This document shows, in pieces, positions 59,695-64,000 of a stretch of 64,000 nucleotides of DNA. Each line of letters begins with the position of its first letter. Position 1 is the stretch's first letter. The DNA is from an uncultured Eubacteriales bacterium. GTDB taxonomy: Bacteria > Bacillota > Clostridia > Christensenellales > Borkfalkiaceae. The stretch lies in contig UQHL01000004.1 of the NCBI GenBank assembly GCA_900540805.1, forward strand, positions 1 through 64,000. The letters run 5' to 3'. Under the pieces are notes generated by a model, which saw only the letters and a list, made by a program, of their open reading frames with translations, had not been told where the DNA came from and made no database searches. Made by a program: the position numbers and the translations under genes.

Positions 59695-60519
59695 TCAAAA
59701 GTGGTAATACTTTTTCAGGTCGGCGCGCTCCAGCTGGGCACGGTCGAAATACGCCACCTGCATACGCACGCAGAACATCACGGTCATAAACATATACAGC
59801 ACCGCGGCCGCCGCGAAGGAAAACCCTCTCATGGGCACGAAAATCGCCGTCAGCCCGATCAAAATTTCCGAAATCGTCACGCTGATCCACTGCCCGAACA
59901 CGATCCTCATTTTCACGGGCGCCACCAGCTGATAGGAGTAGCGGAGCGCCTCAAAGGCTCTGAAGCCCGTAATCTGAAGACACGGCAGCCAGAGATAAAA
60001 CAGGGAAACGACGTACAGAAGCACGAAATGCATGCTGAAGAAAATAATCACGGACAAAATATACACCGCGACGACGTTCTCCACCAGATAGGCGAGAAAG
60101 AGCAGCGCGGAAATAAGCACGGCCCAAACCTCGTAAATGAGTACGTAAAACAGGCAGATGCCGCAGGTAGAGAGAAGATTGTCGTTGAGCTTTGAAAAAA
60201 TCCCGTTATACGTGCGTTTGCCGATGCGCATGTGTTTTTCTATCAGCGCCAGCATCAGCGACACGCACACCACCATGAGGACGATCCCCGCAAGCCCCGC
60301 GAAAAACGCGCCGACGTCGCGGAAATTGAAAATGGAAATCGCACGGAAAATAATGGGAAACGATCCGCCGGGCTTTCCCGTAAAATAATCCGTCAGCACC
60401 TTTTGTATGGCGAATTTATCGATCGAAAGCGACAAAAACAGCGCGGGCAGGATCGAAAACGGCAGTATGTACCAAAAATTTTTCAAGATATATTTAATGG
60501 ACGCAATCGTATAGTTCAT
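59695..60519 (-). CDS. Multi-pass membrane protein, unknown
   Basis: This 274-aa protein has about six hydrophobic segments (starting with FWYILPFSILPALFLSL and including FFAGLAGIVLMVVCVSLMLAL and VVAVYILSVIIFFSMHFVLLYVVSLFYL) and short loops. Length and layout resemble generic DUF-type integral membrane proteins of Firmicutes, and I cannot name a family. It is the first gene of a two-gene unit with 58389-59657, behind the promoter at 60542-60570. Confidence 0.7.
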   Translation of the reverse strand: MNYTIASIKYILKNFWYILPFSILPALFLSLSIDKFAIQKVLTDYFTGKPGGSFPIIFRAISIFNFRDVGAFFAGLAGIVLMVVCVSLMLALIEKHMRIGKRTYNGIFSKLNDNLLSTCGICLFYVLIYEVWAVLISALLFLAYLVENVVAVYILSVIIFFSMHFVLLYVVSLFYLWLPCLQITGFRAFEALRYSYQLVAPVKMRIVFGQWISVTISEILIGLTAIFVPMRGFSFAAAAVLYMFMTVMFCVRMQVAYFDRAQLERADLKKYYHF

Positions 60520-60541
60520 AATCGGTATTTCCTTTTCCTCT

Positions 60542-60570
60542 ATTATACATCATAAAGTCGTTTCTGTAAA
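60542..60570 (-). promoter_or_regulatory. Promoter of the membrane-protein pair
   Basis: On the minus strand, -35 TTTACA (60570-60565), a 17-bp spacer and -10 TATAAT (60547-60542) lie 22 bp before the ATG at 60519. Confidence 0.75.
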
Positions 60571-60581
60571 GTATTTTTGCG

Positions 60582-60619
60582 AAAAAAAGCGGGAAGAAGC
60601 CCGCTAAACTTCTTCCCGC
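60582..60619 (-). terminator. Terminator of the phage-like gene cassette
   Basis: On the minus strand, GCGGGAAGAAG (60619-60609), a 9-nt loop and CTTCTTCCCGC (60599-60589) form a perfect 11-bp stem followed by TTTTTTT. It ends transcription coming from the phage-like genes to the right. Confidence 0.9.
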
Positions 60620-60641
60620 GCAACATTTCCCCTTTCCCTAA

Positions 60642-60838
60642 TCTTTCAAGCGGATAAAATTCCTCGCTCGTTCTCCTCGTTCTCCCGCCTCTTATCTTTC
60701 AGACGATACGCCTTCCCTTTTCCGCCTCGTTTTCCCGTTCCGTATTTTTCAAATTGATATGCTTCCCTTTTTCCTCGCCGTTTCCCGTTCCGCGCCTCTT
60801 AAGCGGATACGATTTCCCCGATCCTTCGCGCCGCCTCT
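60642..60838. repeat. Degenerate ~52-bp tandem repeats after the 60842 gene
   Basis: Four degenerate units start near 60642, 60695, 60745 and 60797 (spacing 53, 50 and 52 bp). Each begins with a variant of TCTTTCAAGCGGATA, followed by a pyrimidine-rich stretch with TTCCC..CGCC..GTT. They fill the space between the stop codon of the last phage-like gene and its terminator. Confidence 0.72.
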
Positions 60839-60841
60839 TCT

Positions 60842-61318
60842 CTATTCCGCCTGAAACGAATACAGCTCGTACAGGGGCGCGTACAGCTCTCCCAGATATT
60901 TCAGCGCAACCTTGTCCCCCTTAAACGCCTCAAATTTTTTCTTGGGATCGGGATAAGCGGAATCGTAATGTCCTCTCACGACGGCGAGCCGCTGTTCGTA
61001 AGTCAACGAATAATCCACGGTATAGGGCGCCGAGTCCCCCTCCTGCTTAGAGGCGAAGCGCAGATAAAACAACAGTCCGTCCCTGAGGCTTTCCACCTCT
61101 TGGTTATAGCTTTCCTCCAATGCGGCGCAGATGTTTTCCCATATTCCCGAACGGAAAACGCCCGCTTTCAGCAGCCTGAACTTTTCCCCGCGCTTTTTTT
61201 CTTTCAGTCTTTCCGTAAGCCTGTTCTTTTTCAGCTGTACGTTTTCCACCTCGAGGATCTGTTCGTCGGTCATCGAGGCAAATTGTTCGTCCGTATAGGA
61301 TATGATATCTATTTCCAC
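60842..61318 (-). CDS. Unknown protein, last gene of phage head cassette
   Basis: This 158-aa mostly helical protein is not similar to anything I recognise. The N-terminal part is acidic (ISYTDEQFASMTDEQILEVENVQL), followed by a basic amphipathic helix (KKNRLTERLKEKKRGEK) and a C-terminal segment rich in Tyr (ELYAPLYELYSF). Position and size invite comparison with the small gene that follows gp10 and gp26 in P22-like phages (gp14, internal assembly). This is a positional analogy, not sequence evidence. It lies 18 bp after the propeller-like gene. There is no signal peptide. Confidence 0.6.
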   Translation of the reverse strand: MEIDIISYTDEQFASMTDEQILEVENVQLKKNRLTERLKEKKRGEKFRLLKAGVFRSGIWENICAALEESYNQEVESLRDGLLFYLRFASKQEGDSAPYTVDYSLTYEQRLAVVRGHYDSAYPDPKKKFEAFKGDKVALKYLGELYAPLYELYSFQAE

Positions 61319-61336
61319 AACTTTTTCTCCTTCCGT

Positions 61337-62710
61337 TTAACCGTAAACGACAAATTCCGTCTCCATGCCCGAAAGCTGCGAGCCTTTTTGCAGCCGCAGA
61401 GTCACAGCGAACCTTTCCCCTTTCAGCAAAATTTCCGCCCGCGCCTCGCCCCCGACAAACGTCATTTCCCGCCGTTTGGTTTCATATCCGTTGCCGACCT
61501 CCGCGACGCACCCGCCCGCGCCCTTCAAAATCAAAGTTTTCCACAGCTTTCTCCCCCGAATCCCGAAATCGGACGCCGTCTCGAAGACATACTCCTCTCC
61601 CGCGGGCAGCTTCCCCGCCGAATCCGCCGCGCAGATCTTCCCCCCGACCAGACAGAGCATAGCGTTTTCCGTCTCCGAAAGCGCGCCGACGAAGGGCGCG
61701 GAAAAATATCCCCTTTCGGACGCGGCGTCTAAAATCCACAGCTTTTTCTCTCCGTTTTCCGCGGTATAGCGCAGAAAATATTTCCCGTTATACGCGGCGT
61801 GTTCGCATACCTGCCTGCCCGTCGGCAACGAAAGCGGCGACGCTTCAGCGATCCTTCGCGCGGTCTTTCCGTCGAAGGCGTACGCCCCGTCCTCTGTCAG
61901 AAAAAAGATTTTTTCCCCGCAGGCCCCGATCGAGCCTTCTAAAATTTTCCCGCCGCCGTAAGGCACCGCCTGCGCGGAAAATTCCCGCGCGGCGCCCCGC
62001 GCGTCCAGCCGCACGATTCCCCTCTCCCGAAATACGTAAACAGCCTCGTTCATAGCCTCCAGGCCCACGATTTCCCCTTCTTCCGACGGAAATTCCACGT
62101 GTCCGCCCTCGTCCGCGCTGTCCGTCCAGAACGTGTGCGCCAGGGGTGCGCAGTATCTCACACAAAAGGGTCTCTCGACGAAAAACAGCCGTTCGTGAAA
62201 GGCGCAGGCGAGCGTGCTCGCCCTTTCCGCGTAAATTTTCGTCATTTTCGTCGCCTTGTCGTACAGCCATATTCCGTCCGCGCTGCAAAACGCCAGCTTT
62301 GCGGTCCCGTCCTCTCCATAGACGGGCACCATGGCGGGAATATCGTCGAATACGTGCATCGTGAAATCGAATGCGTTCCGAACGGAATTGTAGATATAGG
62401 AAACGCCCAGTTCGGAAACGTACATCAGTGCCTTTTTCCGCGTTCCGTCCCCGTCGGTATATGGCAAAAGCGCAAACGCCCGAGGCGGATCGTCGGGATC
62501 GTCGATATGCGGATTGATTCCCCCTTCGGTCAGATATTCCGAAAATCCCATTCCCGCCGACAGCCGTGCTCCCGAAAATTCGCAATTTTGTCCGCCCGTG
62601 GCCCGCAAAAAGCCCTTTTTTTCCGTTCCCGCTTCGGTAAAGCCTTCAAACCTCGCCCTTTTCAAAGCCGTCTTTGCGACGGGGAAGGCCTTTTCGTAAA
62701 ATATCCCCAT
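61337..62710 (-). CDS. Propeller-like phage head-completion protein (gp10-like, tentative)
   Basis: About 457 aa from the ATG at 62710, whose A overlaps the TGA of the upstream gene (TGATG), indicating coupled translation. An upstream ATG at 62794 is possible and would give 485 aa. Repeated strand patterns such as KLAFCSADGIWLYDKATKMTKIYA, EAVYVFRERGIVRLD, KIFFLTEDGAYAFDGKTARRI and KLWILDAASERGYF look like blades of a beta-propeller, ending in a beta-rich C-terminus. P22 gp10, the DNA-stabilisation plug, is a propeller of about 472 aa encoded just after gp4. The size, the propeller pattern and the gene order fit, but I cannot claim direct similarity. Confidence 0.6.
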   Translation of the reverse strand: MGIFYEKAFPVAKTALKRARFEGFTEAGTEKKGFLRATGGQNCEFSGARLSAGMGFSEYLTEGGINPHIDDPDDPPRAFALLPYTDGDGTRKKALMYVSELGVSYIYNSVRNAFDFTMHVFDDIPAMVPVYGEDGTAKLAFCSADGIWLYDKATKMTKIYAERASTLACAFHERLFFVERPFCVRYCAPLAHTFWTDSADEGGHVEFPSEEGEIVGLEAMNEAVYVFRERGIVRLDARGAAREFSAQAVPYGGGKILEGSIGACGEKIFFLTEDGAYAFDGKTARRIAEASPLSLPTGRQVCEHAAYNGKYFLRYTAENGEKKLWILDAASERGYFSAPFVGALSETENAMLCLVGGKICAADSAGKLPAGEEYVFETASDFGIRGRKLWKTLILKGAGGCVAEVGNGYETKRREMTFVGGEARAEILLKGERFAVTLRLQKGSQLSGMETEFVVYG

Positions 62711-63261
62711 CACGCCCACCGCCTTGAACGGATCACCCGCGACGGCCGCGACCGATATGCCGCCGTCAGCGCGTCTTTGTATTTCTTGTCCCATACGGCC
62801 GCCTCCTCAAACAATCCGCACGCGAGACAGTATTCGGCCGCAATCCCGTAGGCGAACAGCCGCGGCGACGTCAAAATTTCGTAATCCGATTTGTCCTCCG
62901 CGGTCTTTTTTTCGGGCGTATAGGTATATTCTATCCTCACCCTTCCGGGCTGCGTCTTCAGATAACTCGGAAACAGCTTAAAAGGCGCCGCGTTTCCGCC
63001 CTCGTCCGTCACCCGCAGGATTCTCACGCAGGGCATGGTCAGCTCCTCATAGCGAATAACGCCCGTCTCCGACTCCGCCTCGTCCTCGCAGCGCAGCGGC
63101 AGATAATCCAACGCCACTTCGTTTTCCACGACGTTAAAACATCTCACCAGCGTTTCCGTCTCCTCTTTTCCCTCCGAAGCGTTGTTTTCCAAAAAGCCGC
63201 GCACCCGGGCGCCCAGCCCCAGCTCCTCCGCGGCAAGAATCACCGTTTCTTTTACCGTCAT
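62710..63261 (-). CDS. Phage head-tail adaptor-like protein (gp4-like, tentative)
   Basis: This 183-aa protein starts MTVKETVILAAEELGLGARV and shows helical ends around a beta-rich middle (GVIRYEELTMPCVRILRV, FPSYLKTQPGRVRIEYTY) and a helical stretch PRLFAYGIAAEYCLACGLFEEAAVWDKKYKDAL. Such a layout (short N-terminal helices, a middle sheet, and a C-terminal YG.AAEYCL..G..EEA.VW..KY pattern) is seen in head-tail connector proteins. The position between coat and propeller-like gene matches gp4 in P22-like phages. The ribosome binding site is AGGA, about 12 bp before the ATG. Confidence 0.6.
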   Translation of the reverse strand: MTVKETVILAAEELGLGARVRGFLENNASEGKEETETLVRCFNVVENEVALDYLPLRCEDEAESETGVIRYEELTMPCVRILRVTDEGGNAAPFKLFPSYLKTQPGRVRIEYTYTPEKKTAEDKSDYEILTSPRLFAYGIAAEYCLACGLFEEAAVWDKKYKDALTAAYRSRPSRVIRSRRWA

Positions 63262-63612
63262 ATTTTTTTCCTCCCGTTTTTGTCCTCTTTCCCGCCCGTT
63301 TTCCGTTTACTTCGAAACGCCTCTATTCCCTCTCCCGGCTCTTTTAACCTACCGTTCCCCTTTCACCCCCACCCCGCCCCGTTTCCGCTTGTTCTTCCCC
63401 CTCAAGCCCCTCCTCCCTTCCCTCCCTTTCCCCTCGTTCTCCTTTATCCCCTCGCCAATCCCTCCGATCCTCCCAACCCTCTTCTTTATCCCCTCGCCAA
63501 TCCTTCCCCTCTTCGCTCCCCCTCTCCCTCGTTCCCCTCGCCAATTCCTCCGTTTCCGCCGCCTCCCTCCAATCCCGTTTTCCTCCCGCCCGCGCCCCTC
63601 CTTTTTACGCGA
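63262..63612. repeat. Purine-rich repeat region between coat and adaptor genes
   Basis: This 351-bp gap holds no convincing gene. The plus strand is almost pure pyrimidine over long stretches. TCCCCTCGCCAATCC recurs at 63447 and 63489, and as TCCCCTCGCCAATTCC at 63533, with a spacing of 42-44 bp and partial copies around them. On the transcribed minus strand the run GGGG, GGGG, GGGGG, GGGG at 63380-63357 with loops of 1, 1 and 5 bases fits a G-quadruplex. The region begins right at the coat-gene stop codon. Confidence 0.7.
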
Positions 63613-64000
63613 TCAATATTCCTCTATTCCCGTCAGCCTGCCCTGTCCGAAGGGCCGCTCGCACACCAGCTCGGCATATTTCACAAGCGTGGCGGTATAA
63701 ACGGGCTTTTCGGCGATCTGTTTGAGTATCTTTCCGTCGTCGCCCTCCAGCCACTGCCAGTCGCACAGCTGGTGCAGGCAGAAATCCTCGGTGTTGAGCA
63801 AATACATGGTACCCTCGGGGCAGAATCTGTCGGCCACGACGGGGATTCCGTTGAAGCTCATTGCCTTGTAGCCGCCCGTGATCTCCAGCGTGGGAATAAA
63901 CGTGCGGTACTGCGTGTAATAATCCGCCAGCGACCGCCTCACCCCCCACGAACAGACGATAAAGTTGACCTTACTGCCGGAATTTTCCTCAATCGTGTCG
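63613..64000 (-). CDS. Phage major capsid protein, C-terminal part (runs off the window)
   Basis: The frame is open to the window edge, so only the last about 128 residues are seen. The internal GTG at 63942 is not needed as a start. The pattern SKVNFIVCSWGVRRSLADYY, then ITGGYKAMSFNGIPVVADRFCPEG and TMYLLNTEDFCLHQLCDW, is typical of the C-terminal half of HK97-fold coat proteins. In these, a GIP(V/L)..D segment precedes a hydrophobic strand and a final basic or acidic end (ERPFGQGRLTGI). The adaptor-like gene follows after the repeat-rich gap. Upstream head genes, if present, are outside the window. Confidence 0.68.
   Translation of the reverse strand, partial: DTIEENSGSKVNFIVCSWGVRRSLADYYTQYRTFIPTLEITGGYKAMSFNGIPVVADRFCPEGTMYLLNTEDFCLHQLCDWQWLEGDDGKILKQIAEKPVYTATLVKYAELVCERPFGQGRLTGIEEY

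Noticed and set aside
63182..63700. 172-codon plus-strand open frame rich in Pro, Ser and Phe
   Set aside because: The composition reflects the pyrimidine-rich tract, and it overlaps two better genes on the other strand.

Overview
The window looks like chromosomal DNA from a Gram-positive anaerobe of the Clostridia, probably a gut polysaccharide degrader. The grounds are moderately high GC, lipoprotein signal peptides with lipoboxes, carbohydrate ABC importers without dedicated ATPases, sigma-A type promoters (TTGACA-like / TATAAT-like, mostly with 17-bp spacers), and the gene content. An order such as Christensenellales is only a guess. One end carries part of a phage head-gene cassette.

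Layout. (1) 132-17359, minus strand: one long operon that reads as a beta-glucan utilisation locus. It encodes a secreted GH16 lipoprotein, two ABC permeases, two Ig/GLUG-type surface lipoproteins (the second joined out of frame to another GH16 domain), a cell-surface metallophosphoesterase, a phosphohexomutase, a GH94-like phosphorylase and a ROK repressor. The solute-binding protein is divergent at 17759. Inferred flow: GH16 enzymes cut the glucan, the importer takes up oligosaccharides, the phosphorylase releases glucose-1-phosphate, and the mutase makes glucose-6-phosphate. (2) 19249-32351: a second saccharide locus with a SASA-type esterase, a 1352-aa multi-module sugar-binding lipoprotein, a GH43-like lipoprotein, two permeases, a binding protein, a divergent AraC regulator and a cytosolic GH43-like enzyme. 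(3) 32744-39842: an unknown protein with a structured leader, an amidohydrolase, nagA, nagB, a ROK-type kinase and a second AraC regulator. (4) 39904-45291: a GrpB-like protein and the str operon rpsL-rpsG-fusA-tuf. (5) 45717-55132: pgk, tpiA, gpmI, secG, rnr, smpB, then a metY-like gene and metA. (6) 55209-60519: a nitrilase-fold protein lacking catalytic residues, membrane proteins and a second phosphohexomutase. (7) 60842-64000: phage head-type genes in P22-like order (coat, adaptor, propeller-like protein, unknown), closed by a terminator.

The most striking observation is at 8049-8064. The 1112-aa surface lipoprotein stops at the sequence AAGGAG-TAT-CTT-TGA-C, which reproduces the organisation of the programmed +1 frameshift site of prfB (release factor 2). 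A +1 shift there enters exactly the reading frame of a GH16 domain that has no usable start codon of its own and whose first strands are encoded upstream of its only GTG. This suggests a surface glucanase made by RF2-style recoding. A second window-wide pattern is a set of degenerate tandem repeats (period about 42-60 bp) placed directly after stop codons of minus-strand genes, in three of four cases just before a terminator. Two AraC regulators also appear to have leaderless mRNAs.
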